Made by a program: the position numbers and the translations under genes. Positions 15,898 through 24,979 of a stretch of 64,000 nt of DNA are shown here, piece after piece. Under the pieces are notes generated by a model. That model was not told the origin of the DNA, ran no database searches, and saw only the letters and a program-made list of their open reading frames with translations. The stretch lies in contig NZ_KB913033.1 in the NCBI RefSeq assembly GCF_000384235.1, positions 248,001 through 312,000 of the forward strand, written 5' to 3'. Within the stretch, counting starts at the first letter, position 1. Each line of letters begins with the position of its first letter. The stretch is from Hydrogenovibrio halophilus DSM 15072 (GTDB lineage Bacteria; Pseudomonadota; Gammaproteobacteria; Thiomicrospirales; Thiomicrospiraceae).

Positions 15898-17046
15898 TTA
15901 TCTTACACTGCTTGGCAGGTTGACCAAATGCTCAGATAAATATTGAGCGTTATTTTGAGGCATGGCCAAACAGTCTTTAAACATGGGCAAGGTGTTGAGC
16001 AATGTCCAGGCAGGCCTGGTCATCACACCTTGGTTGTTGGCATATTCTAAAAAATTTTGTTGTTCTGCCTGATCTTTTAACAATATCGCATTCAGCCAAA
16101 AGTTTGAAGCCGCATTGGGAGGCTCTGAAACAAACGCAACCTGATTGCTTTGGCACCAGGCCTGGTACTTTTGAGCCGTCTCTCGCTTATTTTGAATGTA
16201 AACCTCAAGCTTTTCCAGTTGCGCGCACAGCAAGGCGGCATTGAGATTGGGCATGCGATAGTTGTACCCAATCTGGTCGTGATTGAATGCCCACTTGTGA
16301 GGGACTTTGGCTGTGGTAGTCAAATGCCTTGCTTTTTTGGCCAGTTGTTCGTCTTGAGTGATGATGGCCCCGCCACCGCCCGCCGTGATGATTTTGTTGC
16401 CATTAAAGCTGATCGCGCCCAATAAACCAAAGGTCCCGGTGTGCTGATTTTGGTAAACACTGCCCAGTGATTCGGCCGCGTCTTCTACCAGGGGAATGCA
16501 CCATTTTTCACAAATCGCTTTAATTCTGTCTATTTCACAAGGGTGGCCAAACGTGTGCATGGGCACACAGGCGGAAATACGGTTTTGGGTGTGTTTGTTA
16601 AAGCATTGTTCATCTTTGACAAAGGCGTATTGCGACAAAAAATCCGACAGGGATTCGGCGGACAGCCCGAGGGTTTGTTTGTCTACATCCACAAACACCG
16701 GGCTGGCACCGCAATAAGAGATGGCATTACAGGTGGCAATAAAACTCAATGCCTGAGTAATGACTTCACTACCGCGTTCAACCCCCGCTAATAAAAGCGA
16801 AACATGCAGTGCCGCCGTCCCATTGACGGTCGCGATGGCGTACTTTGCGCCAGTATAGTCAGCGATTTGCTTCTCAAACTGGTCCACATAAGGCCCCACA
16901 CTGGAGACAAACGTGGAATCAATGCAATCCATCACCAGCTCTTTTTCACGCTCATTAAACCGTGGCTCGTGCAATGGCAGAAACGCTTCGCACTGGTACA
17001 TTTCCTGAATATAGGCAACAAGATTTTTGAGTTGCGGTCTAAGCAT
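15898..17046 (-). CDS. legC: Nucleotide-sugar aminotransferase of legionaminic acid synthesis
   Basis: LegC is a PLP enzyme that aminates C4 of the LegB keto product using glutamate. The 382 residues have the DegT/DnrJ/EryC1 fold: NGTAALHVSLLLAGV, EVITQALSFIATCNAI, VEDAAESLGS (PLP-ring Asp189) and SFNGNKIITAGGGG with the Schiff-base Lys at 218. The early PLHEPRF segment is typical of LegC. ATG 17046 is chosen because the family starts near this point; a GTG at 17064 is possible. It follows legB after a 122-base gap and precedes parD. Confidence 0.86.
   Translation of the reverse strand: MLRPQLKNLVAYIQEMYQCEAFLPLHEPRFNEREKELVMDCIDSTFVSSVGPYVDQFEKQIADYTGAKYAIATVNGTAALHVSLLLAGVERGSEVITQALSFIATCNAISYCGASPVFVDVDKQTLGLSAESLSDFLSQYAFVKDEQCFNKHTQNRISACVPMHTFGHPCEIDRIKAICEKWCIPLVEDAAESLGSVYQNQHTGTFGLLGAISFNGNKIITAGGGGAIITQDEQLAKKARHLTTTAKVPHKWAFNHDQIGYNYRMPNLNAALLCAQLEKLEVYIQNKRETAQKYQAWCQSNQVAFVSEPPNAASNFWLNAILLKDQAEQQNFLEYANNQGVMTRPAWTLLNTLPMFKDCLAMPQNNAQYLSEHLVNLPSSVR
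16155..16166. repeat. ACCAGGCCTGGT palindrome inside legC
   Basis: Coding strand CAG GCC TGG (Gln-Ala-Trp). A 10-of-12 relative, ending CAGGCCTGGT, lies 144 bases away at 16011-16020 in the same gene. Confidence 0.85.
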
Positions 17047-17168
17047 GACACGTGACCCACTCACAGCTGATCCATTTCATTTTGACCGAAACCGGCAAGA
17101 GAACACAGTCGTCCGGCTGCTGGTAATGGGTTCGAATCAATGTCTGCAGGGAGGACCAGACCGATGGA

Positions 17169-18161
17169 TCAGACATTGTATTGACCTGCCTTGTAACGCG
17201 CGAGGTTGTCGGATTGGGTAAACCAGTCGATGGTCTGTTGCAGTCCCTGTTCCAGAGACGTACCCGGCTCAAAGCCGGTCAAGTCAATCAGTTTTCGGTT
17301 GTCGCCCCACAGCCGGAACACTTCGGAGTCCTTGGGGCGCAGTCGCTGTGGGTCCTGCACAAACTCGACGTCCGAGTGCATCAGGCGCTTGATCGTGTCC
17401 AGCGTTTCCTGAATGGACACCTCAAAGTTGCTGCTGATGTTGACCGTTTCGCCAATGGTCTGGTCGGTGATCATCAGCGCCATCATCCCCTGACAGGTAT
17501 CGCTCACATAATTGAAATCGCGGGTTGGTGAGGTGTCACCCAGCTGAATTTGCGTCATGCCGCTGGCAATCTGACTGATGATGGTGGGAATCACCGCACG
17601 CGCGGATTGGCGCGGGCCGTACGTATTGAATGGCCGGGCAATGGTGACCGCAAAACCGAAGGCATGGTAGTAAGACATCGCCATCGCATCCGCACCGATT
17701 TTGCTGGCGCTGTAAGGCGACTGCGGCTGCATCGGGTGGTCTTCGTCAATCGGCACCCGTTGCGCCGTACCATAGGTTTCAGAAGTGGAGGTATGCATAA
17801 AGCGGCGCACGCCCTGATCTTTGGCCGCCTGCACCATGTTCAGGGTGCCGTTGACATTGGTTTCCACATACGAGTTCGGGGCGACATAGGAATAAGGAAT
17901 CGCGATCAACGCGGCCAGATGAAAAACGGTGTCGATGTTTTGACAGAGGCTTTGACACAAAAACGGATCACGGACATCGCCGCTGACCACTTCAATCTGT
18001 TCGGCGACCGGACTGGCATCCAGCCAGCCCCAGGAATTGAACGAGTTGTACAGAACCAAAGCGCGCACATTCGCGCCAGCACTGACCAGCGTCTCGACCA
18101 AATGCGAGCCGATGAACCCGTCTGCACCTGTGACCAATACATTTTTTCCGAGCCAACTCAT
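17169..18161 (-). CDS. legB: Nucleotide-sugar 4,6-dehydratase of legionaminic acid synthesis
   Basis: LegB converts UDP- or GDP-GlcNAc to the 4-keto-6-deoxy sugar. The 330-residue extended SDR has TGADGFIGSH (NAD site, 11-20), DTVFHLAALIAIPYSY, TSTSETYGTA, and the YSASK catalytic pair Tyr150/Lys154; the retained configuration at C5 distinguishes it from PseB. ATG 18161 follows GGAACTGGC and gives the usual length; a start 7 codons earlier overlaps the preceding gene's stop. It is the first of the leg genes to be transcribed. Confidence 0.87.
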   Translation of the reverse strand: MSWLGKNVLVTGADGFIGSHLVETLVSAGANVRALVLYNSFNSWGWLDASPVAEQIEVVSGDVRDPFLCQSLCQNIDTVFHLAALIAIPYSYVAPNSYVETNVNGTLNMVQAAKDQGVRRFMHTSTSETYGTAQRVPIDEDHPMQPQSPYSASKIGADAMAMSYYHAFGFAVTIARPFNTYGPRQSARAVIPTIISQIASGMTQIQLGDTSPTRDFNYVSDTCQGMMALMITDQTIGETVNISSNFEVSIQETLDTIKRLMHSDVEFVQDPQRLRPKDSEVFRLWGDNRKLIDLTGFEPGTSLEQGLQQTIDWFTQSDNLARYKAGQYNV

Positions 18162-18178
18162 GCCAGTTCCATTTAATT

Positions 18179-19225
18179 TCATTTTAAAAATTGAGAAAGT
18201 GATTCAAAATCCACAGAATCAATTCCCATCCCCCACAAAGGGCCTGCATCATAACACTCAACACCGCCTGCTTTCGCTGCCTCGAGCGCTAATGAAATAC
18301 CATGGTTTTGCCTTTGTATGCGTTCCTGTAAAAACGACTGGGTTAAATGTGACTTTTTATCAGGATAGTATCCCTTCATAAAGTGCATCTCTGATTGTTT
18401 TTTTCCATAATCCTGATCAACACCAATAAAATAAATACGCTTCACTCCCATATAGACTGCCATGTAAACCATGGGGCTGATAACGGATAACCCTTTAGGT
18501 AGCCCATATTGATATGGATCGATAGAGTGCTGACACAACCGATAACTTCTGGGATAAAAAACCGTATTTGAGTGATCAAACTGACAGGACTTGAGATGAT
18601 TAGGCACGATCTTCATCCCTTTTAGACGATCAATTTCTCTTTGCCAATACAAAGGGGCGTTTCGATCCACCATAAAATAATAATCAGGATCAAATCCCTC
18701 CAGCTGACAAATACCATTGCACCCCATTACAACTGCATTTTTAATGCGTCTTGGATCTGTTTGATTCAAACTGGGACCATTACCCACGATAAAAGCGGAT
18801 TCATTGATATGTTTATTTTCGAGAGAATCAAAAGAAACCTTCTCGGAAGGCGTCACATCATACTCCAAGGCCAAGCATTCAGAGTTTGGAATCGAGAAAA
18901 CCGGTGCTTCGATTGAATGCTTCAAAAGCAGGTCGGCCTGAAACTGAGCATTGGCCAAGCTGCCTAAAATGACAAAGTTTACACTAGATTCTTTTAACTC
19001 AGCCAAGGACTTGACTGGAACAGTTCCAATAAAAGTTATACTGGGGTTAGAGGCAACGTAAACACCATTTTTAAAACCCAAAGCATGAAGCTGACCCATT
19101 ACTTCTTGACAATAAGAAGTAGTACCAAAAACAGCATAAAAAACCTGATATTTTTTAGCCTGTGTTATTTCTTTGAGCCATAAGTGAATGGCCTTCTGCG
19201 AACGCTCTTTCAGACTTAAAGCCAT
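18179..19225 (-). CDS. DUF115 / GT42-like putative glycosyltransferase
   Basis: The 348-residue product has a loose N-terminal Rossmann region (VFGTTSYCQEVMGQL; VNFVILGSLANAQ) and a C-terminal catalytic-like domain with AFIVGNGPSLNQTD (GNGPSL at 148-153), NAVVMGCNGI, PDYYFMVDRNA and SPMVYMAVYMGVKRIYFIGVDQDYG. This order matches both the DUF115 core of Maf proteins and GT42 sialyltransferases such as Campylobacter Cst-II, which use CMP-nonulosonic acids. It could add a second nonulosonic acid residue or extend the flagellin glycan; it lacks the C-terminal extension of the Maf at 3283. It stands between the CDP-glycerol genes and the leg genes, 85 bases after the preceding gene. Activity is inferred. 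Confidence 0.68.
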   Translation of the reverse strand: MALSLKERSQKAIHLWLKEITQAKKYQVFYAVFGTTSYCQEVMGQLHALGFKNGVYVASNPSITFIGTVPVKSLAELKESSVNFVILGSLANAQFQADLLLKHSIEAPVFSIPNSECLALEYDVTPSEKVSFDSLENKHINESAFIVGNGPSLNQTDPRRIKNAVVMGCNGICQLEGFDPDYYFMVDRNAPLYWQREIDRLKGMKIVPNHLKSCQFDHSNTVFYPRSYRLCQHSIDPYQYGLPKGLSVISPMVYMAVYMGVKRIYFIGVDQDYGKKQSEMHFMKGYYPDKKSHLTQSFLQERIQRQNHGISLALEAAKAGGVECYDAGPLWGMGIDSVDFESLSQFLK

Positions 19226-19310
19226 ATAAACGACACCTTGTAAATATGTTCGAGCTTAACTTGGATATTTATCTTCGGTTTCTTCGGTGCAAATTTGTGG
19301 AATATTCGGC

Positions 19311-20678
19311 TTAAGAAATCATTCTTTCTATGAGTTCCCTGACTCTTAAACTCGATTGATTGTCTTGATAAAAATGGGTGCTTTCCGCCAATTTTGAACG
19401 GCTTTTTGAGTGAAACCCGGGCCTTTCAAAGGAATGCAAGCATGTATGTTGTAACTGCTCCTGAGAAGAAACACTGACTCCCGGTGACCAATCGTCATTG
19501 GGTTCAACTAAAAAACCTCGATTGTGTTCGTAACGCTTTTGGTCAGTCCGGACAAAAATCATCGGTTTGTCGAGCAATAAATAATCGAAATAAACCGAGG
19601 AATAATCGGTAATGAGCAGATCTGTCGCAGGCAGCAACTCGTACAAATCGATTTTATGCTCCGATAGTTTTTCTTCATCCAGCATCACCAGTCGATCAGA
19701 CCACCCAATCATCTCCTGCAAAAGCCCCGCATTGACATCCCAGGGGTGAAACTTCATAAAAAAATAAAAGTCATTTTGCTCTAGAAACGCAATAAACGCT
19801 TCAATATCAAACGCAGCAAACCCAAATAGCTGGCTGGGCACTTCTCCATTGTGATACCCATATTTGGATTGCCTGAATGTTGGGAGATAAACAATGCATT
19901 TTGCAGATTGGATGTCGACACCTGTGATGGTTTGTAGTTTTTCTTTTGCATTGGGTTCAAACAACAAATCATTGCGTGGCATGCCTGTCACTGTGTAATA
20001 GCTGGAGTCGAGTCCATAGCAGGCATTGATAAAGGTATTGTACAGCTGGCCGTAGGATGTCACTGCATCATAGGCTTTCCATGGCTGCACATGACGTTTT
20101 TTTGCCTCTGATGTCATCGAAACATTCATCAATCCCAGGGTTTTCAGTGGAAATCCGTGCCACAGTTGCACTGTTTTGCGTTGCGCCAAGCCATCTCTGG
20201 CGTGCGTATGCACCGTCACTCGACTGCGCAGCATGTGATTAAAAAAATTATTCGATTTTGCGTCTGTCACCTGATAGTCGAAATCCTGCATACACCCCAT
20301 TCGATGCAGGGCAAAGGTATTTGAACCAGAATAGTTCTCAACCACCAAATTGACGTCCGTGTCCACTTCGTCACACGCCGGGTCAACCGGTATCAACTGA
20401 TAACCCGATGAAAACAGCTCAAAAACATAAAACACCTGGCTCATATAGGGCAGAATTTGCTGCACTATCTGCAGTGAAAAATTGGATGCAATCACTAGAG
20501 TGGTGTTTCTGGCGTAGTGGCGTTGATAGTGGTCAAACCCGATGATTTTTCTTTGTTGCAGCTGGGTGCCCTGTTTGCTGGCATCATTGTCCACAAACGC
20601 CACCACATCATGGTGTTGTGACAAATGTTGCCATGCCATTAAACCTTTATTAGACGCGCCAAAGATAACGATTTCCAT
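19311..20678 (-). CDS. CDP-glycerol glycerophosphotransferase-family protein (second of two)
   Basis: TagB/TagF-type enzymes transfer glycerol phosphate from CDP-glycerol. The 455 residues begin with a Rossmann-like half (IVIFGASNKGLMAWQHL, VVAFVDNDASKQG), and the C-terminal half has the family signatures: LWHGFPLKTLG, GMPRNDLLF, FMKFHPWD and LITDYSSVYFDYLLLDKPMIF. It follows a paralogue of the same family by 14 bases. The N-terminal half resembles sugar-phosphate-binding domains fused to TagF relatives in glycan clusters. Acceptor could be the nonulosonic acid or a second sugar on the flagellin glycan. Confidence 0.78.
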   Translation of the reverse strand: MEIVIFGASNKGLMAWQHLSQHHDVVAFVDNDASKQGTQLQQRKIIGFDHYQRHYARNTTLVIASNFSLQIVQQILPYMSQVFYVFELFSSGYQLIPVDPACDEVDTDVNLVVENYSGSNTFALHRMGCMQDFDYQVTDAKSNNFFNHMLRSRVTVHTHARDGLAQRKTVQLWHGFPLKTLGLMNVSMTSEAKKRHVQPWKAYDAVTSYGQLYNTFINACYGLDSSYYTVTGMPRNDLLFEPNAKEKLQTITGVDIQSAKCIVYLPTFRQSKYGYHNGEVPSQLFGFAAFDIEAFIAFLEQNDFYFFMKFHPWDVNAGLLQEMIGWSDRLVMLDEEKLSEHKIDLYELLPATDLLITDYSSVYFDYLLLDKPMIFVRTDQKRYEHNRGFLVEPNDDWSPGVSVSSQEQLQHTCLHSFERPGFHSKSRSKLAESTHFYQDNQSSLRVRELIERMIS

Positions 20679-20692
20679 AATGCCTGCCCGAT

Positions 20693-22165
20693 TTAACTGT
20701 GTGCATCCACTGCCTGAAGCAATCGCTCACTCGCTGATGTTTTGGATGAAGCCGACCCGAACAATTGTTTTCTCAGGGTCTGTCTATCTGTCGCCCACGC
20801 ATCAGATGAAAGTGACTCATCAAGCGTGCGAATCAATTGATCGGTCTCTGGTGCATAAACTTTGGGCCCCGGTGTGAAGTTTTCAAAATCATACGTCCAC
20901 CCCGATTTGTTTTCAGTGTAAGCCTCAAAATCATAGCAATAAAAAACGATCGGCTTGTCCAACAATAAATAATCAAAATACACCGAAGAGTAATCCGTCA
21001 CCAAGGCATCCGTGTACGGCAACAATGAATAAATATCTTCTTGTGCAGGGTACAGCCGAATGTGCTTGAGCCGAAGGCGCGCCAAAACAGATTGGTAATG
21101 TGCTTCCACAAAGGGATGCAGTTTGATCAACATCACCCACCCTTCTTGGGCACAATGACGATCTAAGGCAACCCAGTCCAATGGTATTTCCTGAAAACCA
21201 AATCCATCCACGCCCACATCATACTCACGATGGGTGGGCATATAGACCAGCACTGTCTGCCCTTGCGCACACTTGTCTTTCACCCATTGAATCAGCGCCG
21301 GTTCTGATAACAATGCATCCCGTTCAATCAAACCTGGCGTGAGCAGGTCATTTCTGGGATAGCCGCTGTGAATTACATTTTTGTGTTCAAACAACCCACC
21401 CAGGCTGGTTTGGGTGACATACTCGGTTGTGGAAACCAGCAGGTCGTAGCAAATGTTCTTTTGCGCACTCAATCGTTTCAATGGAATGCCGTGCCATATT
21501 TGCACCGTTTTTTGCTGATGCCCGAAACAGGGAAAATATTCGGTGTGGTTGGCTTGATCCTGTATCAACCAATAGGCTTTCGCCATTGCCCAGAGACCAC
21601 GCCAGCCACCCAACCAAACCACAGGCAAGTCGGCCGCTTTAAGCGTTTGATAAGCTTGTTTATTCTCAGTCAGTAAAACCACGGGGCGACGGTGTTGCAG
21701 ACAATACAAATAAAAAGCCTTGAGATTGCTGCCAACAAACCCTTTGGCAATCAATGCCATTGTTTGACGATCTCTGCCCAACCAATCAAACCATCGGTTA
21801 AGCCATTGCAGGCATGTCAACTTCAAGGTCTGATACATCTCACCTCGACGCTGACGCCGTATCTGGTTGTGATCATAAAAACGGTATTGATAAGCCTCGA
21901 TCTGCACTTTCACCAGCTGAGACAATGACACCTTGTGTTTCAGGTCACGGTAAAGGCTGTCAAAATGATTGGGCGAGAGAATCAATACCCAGTCAAAGGC
22001 GTGCGCTTTGATTTGATCCAAAGAAAACACATCCGATCCGGTTTTGTAATTGTCCAAATACCCCAGTATTTTCAGGGTCGGTTCATGCGCTTGCAAGGCG
22101 TCCGCCAAGGCTTTTGAGGTGGGCGACAAAGGAGCGATCAGTATGCGCTTGCCCGCGAAATTCAT
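20693..22165 (-). CDS. CDP-glycerol glycerophosphotransferase-family protein (first of two)
   Basis: The 490 residues carry the same family marks as the next gene: QIWHGIPLKRLS, SGYPRNDLLT, VYMPTHRE, MLIKLHPFVEAH and LVTDYSSVYFDYLLLDKPIVFY. The N-terminal 130 residues form a separate Rossmann-like domain, followed by KAFYLYCLQHRRPVVLLTENKQ. The gene starts inside the stop of the TagD-like gene (4-base overlap), directly linking donor synthesis and transfer. The two TagF-like copies differ enough that they may use different acceptors (primer and extension, as TagB and TagF do in Bacillus). Confidence 0.8.
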   Translation of the reverse strand: MNFAGKRILIAPLSPTSKALADALQAHEPTLKILGYLDNYKTGSDVFSLDQIKAHAFDWVLILSPNHFDSLYRDLKHKVSLSQLVKVQIEAYQYRFYDHNQIRRQRRGEMYQTLKLTCLQWLNRWFDWLGRDRQTMALIAKGFVGSNLKAFYLYCLQHRRPVVLLTENKQAYQTLKAADLPVVWLGGWRGLWAMAKAYWLIQDQANHTEYFPCFGHQQKTVQIWHGIPLKRLSAQKNICYDLLVSTTEYVTQTSLGGLFEHKNVIHSGYPRNDLLTPGLIERDALLSEPALIQWVKDKCAQGQTVLVYMPTHREYDVGVDGFGFQEIPLDWVALDRHCAQEGWVMLIKLHPFVEAHYQSVLARLRLKHIRLYPAQEDIYSLLPYTDALVTDYSSVYFDYLLLDKPIVFYCYDFEAYTENKSGWTYDFENFTPGPKVYAPETDQLIRTLDESLSSDAWATDRQTLRKQLFGSASSKTSASERLLQAVDAHS

Positions 22166-22590
22166 GGCAACAGCCCTTGCACACCATGCTCAGTCAGAAA
22201 CTGATTGAGCGATTGTTTCAGCTCGGTCGTGGAAACATCCTGCGTGCGCGGGAGATACACGACCTCACAATAAGGCTTTAAAAAATCAAATGCCCCCTGC
22301 CAGTCATTGCCCATGGCAAACACATCCACCTGATAGCGCTCAATATCATGTTGTTTTTGCTCCCAACTTTGCTCTGGCACCACCTGATCCACGCAGGCAA
22401 TATTGGCAACGATTTCTGCTCGCTGATCATAAGGGATGAGCGTTTTTTTGTTTTTGAGCGCATTAAACTCATCGGTGGAAACCGCCACAATCAATCGATC
22501 TCCCAGTCTGGCCAAACGCTGCAACAGACGCAGGTGCCCGATATGAAACATATCAAATGTGCCATAGGTGATCACGATCCTGTTTTTCAT
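22162..22590 (-). CDS. tagD: TagD-like cytidylyltransferase (CDP-glycerol synthesis)
   Basis: Glycerol-3-phosphate cytidylyltransferase makes CDP-glycerol from CTP. The 142-residue protein is of typical TagD length and has VITYGTFDMFHIGHLRLLQRL (GTFDxFHxGH, residues 10-19), VSTDEFNALKNKK (ending the substrate loop) and VVYLPRTQDVSTTELK, matching the RTxxISTT motif. An upstream in-frame extension of 87 codons overlaps pseI and is not credible; the ATG at 22590 overlaps the pseI stop. Other small-substrate cytidylyltransferases of the same family (ethanolamine, FAD synthesis) are the alternatives, but two adjacent TagF-like genes favour CDP-glycerol. Confidence 0.82.
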   Translation of the reverse strand: MKNRIVITYGTFDMFHIGHLRLLQRLARLGDRLIVAVSTDEFNALKNKKTLIPYDQRAEIVANIACVDQVVPEQSWEQKQHDIERYQVDVFAMGNDWQGAFDFLKPYCEVVYLPRTQDVSTTELKQSLNQFLTEHGVQGLLP

Positions 22591-23624
22591 TGGAAATACT
22601 CCCAAGCCGTTGCCTGGCCTCGTAAAACCGCTTGGTTCAATCTTTTGCCGACAAGGCCGGGCTGATGTTTGGGTGCCAGTCCTTTGCCCGGCCGAATGCT
22701 TTGAATATCCTGTTCCGTGACAATATGCCCGTTGGGCAGGTCCCGCACAAAATAAAGTGAACGACGGTGTTGTACAGAAACGGCTTCGCTGGCCGTATTC
22801 CCATAATGCACATGCCCGAGTGCTTCCCAGGCTGTACGGCTGGCATGGCATAATGTCCCGAGTTCGCCGGGTTCAAGAGAAAAACTGTCATCCGGTCCCC
22901 CTGCGGTTCGATCCAGAGTAACATGCTTTTCAACCAGACTGGCACCCAGCGCAACACTGGCAATGGCGGTGGTATTGTCCAGGGTATGATCTGACAAACC
23001 GACCGGCACCTCAAAACGCTGTTGCATGTCCGCCAAGGTACGTAAGTGATATTCATTTGCCGGCGCCGGATAACCACTGACACAATGCAACAAGGCCAGT
23101 TCTTTGCAACCGGCATCACGTGCTGCGACAACTGCTTCCTCAATTTCTTCGAGGCATGCCATACCAGTCGAAATGATCATGGGCTTGCCCGTTCGCGCCA
23201 CATAAGCGATCAGGGGCAAATCCACCGCTTCAAAACTGGCAATCTTGTAGGCTGGTGCATTCAAATCTTCCAGCAGGTCAACGGCTGTCCGGTCAAAAGG
23301 CGAACTGAAGATGGTCAAGCCCAGTCTGCGTGCATAATCAAATAAAGGCGCATGCCATTCCCACGGCATATGCGCCCACTCATACAGTTCATACAGGCTT
23401 TTGCCTTCCCACAGACCATCTTGAATCATAAACTCGGGGGTACGCATATCCATGGTAATGGTATCAGGGCGGTAGCTTTGCAGTTTGACTGCATCGGCAC
23501 CGGCTTTTTTGGCCGACAGGATGATCTGATACGCGCGTTCAATGTCACCATTGTGGTTGGCAGAAAGCTCGGCAATCACATAGGGCGGGTGTTCTGGTCC
23601 AATAGAGCGTTGGTCTATTTGCAT
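22587..23624 (-). CDS. pseI: Pseudaminic acid synthase
   Basis: Condenses PEP with 2,4-diacetamido-2,4,6-trideoxy-L-altrose. The 345 residues have the NeuB barrel with the PseI version of each motif: VIAELSANHNGDI, AVKLQSYRPDTIT, SFEAVDLPL (Glu kept), GLSDHTLDN and EKHVTLDRTAGGPDDSFSLEP, then a SAF domain (from about residue 285, VRDLPNGHIVTEQDI). The ANHNG and GPDDSFS elements separate PseI from LegI. It begins 3 bases after the ligase gene and overlaps the TagD-like gene. Confidence 0.92.
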   Translation of the reverse strand: MQIDQRSIGPEHPPYVIAELSANHNGDIERAYQIILSAKKAGADAVKLQSYRPDTITMDMRTPEFMIQDGLWEGKSLYELYEWAHMPWEWHAPLFDYARRLGLTIFSSPFDRTAVDLLEDLNAPAYKIASFEAVDLPLIAYVARTGKPMIISTGMACLEEIEEAVVAARDAGCKELALLHCVSGYPAPANEYHLRTLADMQQRFEVPVGLSDHTLDNTTAIASVALGASLVEKHVTLDRTAGGPDDSFSLEPGELGTLCHASRTAWEALGHVHYGNTASEAVSVQHRRSLYFVRDLPNGHIVTEQDIQSIRPGKGLAPKHQPGLVGKRLNQAVLRGQATAWEYFQ

Positions 23625-23627
23625 AGG

Positions 23628-24977
23628 TCAGCTGAGCCTTTTCTTTTTAAAGCGGTCGCCGAAATGCGTCTGGTCAACAAACTCGATTCTGGCCGGAATC
23701 TTAAACCGCGAAAGACGTGCGCGACAATGCTGGCGCAGCAGGCGTCTGACCGATTTTGGATCTGCCTGCGGTGCCAGCACAATCTGGGCACAGACCATTT
23801 CTCCGGTAATGGCGTTTTCAGCGCCGTAGACCATACAGTCTGCAATCAAATCCAGTTCAAACAAAACTGACTCAACTTCGGCAGGCAAGACCTTTTCGCC
23901 ACCGACGTTGATCATTTCCTTGATGCGCCCTCTGATGCGCAAATAACCATCCTCCGACACCTCAACCAGATCGCCTGTCCGAAACCACCCATCCTCTGTA
24001 AAATCATCCATGGGCGCATTCAAGTACCCCATTATCTGAGTGTCACTTTTGAGCCATAATTCACCATCAACCACTCTGGTTTGCACGCGGGGGTCATCCA
24101 GCTTCATCTCCAGACTGGCCGATGAACGACTGGTTGTCTGGGCAATGCCGGTCTCTGAAGTCCCGAATGTTTGCAGAAGACGGGTTTTGGGAAAGGCCTT
24201 TTTCAGTTTTTGCAACAAACTCTCTGGCATGGATTCGGTGCCGTAGGTAATCATTTTCAAAGAGCGCATATCAAAGCGCTCATGGACCTTTGCCATCAAC
24301 ATCAGATTCAAAAAAGTGGGGGAAGCAGGAAGCACATGAATGCGGTGTGCTTCAATCAACTTCGCCACAGCTTCCGCATCACGCGCTTGCACCAGTACGA
24401 TTCTGGCACCCATGGCCAAACTGTTGAGCAGAGTATTGAGTCCCCCGATGTGGTCAAACATCAGAAACACCAGCATATTTAATTGCTTGGGTTTTTTACC
24501 CTGAACACTGTCAACCAGCCTGGCCAGATTATGCACCATACCTTTGGGTTCGCCAGTGCTTCCACTGCTGAAAAGCACCAGGCCTGGTTCTTTTTGGGTG
24601 CGCAATGCGTTAATCATTGGTTGAGATGAATGACTTTCTGCGGACGCGAAAGGCGTCATGTTGAGCGTTTCTCCATTCAGTTCAAGCACCCAGTCGGCGT
24701 CCACCACGGCCAGACGTTTGTCTATTTCAGCCTGCCGGGTCGAGACAATAGGCACTATCACAGCCTGTTTTTCGTACAAAGCAAAAAACAATGCCACCGC
24801 ATAAAAATTGTAATCAGACAGGATGGCCACCACCTGACCTGCGTCTATGGTTTTGCTCAGATGTCGGCGAAAGCTTTGAATCTGGTTCACCAACTCATGA
24901 TAGTCAAACGTTCCCCGTTCATCGACTATGGCAGGTTTGTCTGCGAAGCTCTGTAAGTGCGTAAGCCAATCAGTCAT
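23628..24977 (-). CDS. Acyl-AMP ligase (AMP-dependent synthetase family)
   Basis: These enzymes adenylate a carboxylic acid and load it onto CoA or a carrier protein. The 449 residues are short for the family but have the core motifs: LVLFSSGSTGEPKGMVHNL (A3), TFGTSETG (A5), DGWFRTGDLVE (A7), IRGRIKEMINVGGEKVLPAEVE (A8; only its key RGRxKE and GGE are given here) and a C-terminal FKKKRL with the A10 Lys. The loading partner is probably the adjacent ACP. ATG 24977 sits in the end of the reductase gene. The acid is unknown. Confidence 0.83.
   Translation of the reverse strand: MTDWLTHLQSFADKPAIVDERGTFDYHELVNQIQSFRRHLSKTIDAGQVVAILSDYNFYAVALFFALYEKQAVIVPIVSTRQAEIDKRLAVVDADWVLELNGETLNMTPFASAESHSSQPMINALRTQKEPGLVLFSSGSTGEPKGMVHNLARLVDSVQGKKPKQLNMLVFLMFDHIGGLNTLLNSLAMGARIVLVQARDAEAVAKLIEAHRIHVLPASPTFLNLMLMAKVHERFDMRSLKMITYGTESMPESLLQKLKKAFPKTRLLQTFGTSETGIAQTTSRSSASLEMKLDDPRVQTRVVDGELWLKSDTQIMGYLNAPMDDFTEDGWFRTGDLVEVSEDGYLRIRGRIKEMINVGGEKVLPAEVESVLFELDLIADCMVYGAENAITGEMVCAQIVLAPQADPKSVRRLLRQHCRARLSRFKIPARIEFVDQTHFGDRFKKKRLS
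24577..24588. repeat. ACCAGGCCTGGT palindrome inside the acyl-AMP ligase gene
   Basis: Coding strand CCA GGC CTG (Pro-Gly-Leu), just before the A3 phosphate-binding loop. Confidence 0.85.
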
Positions 24978-24979
24978 GA

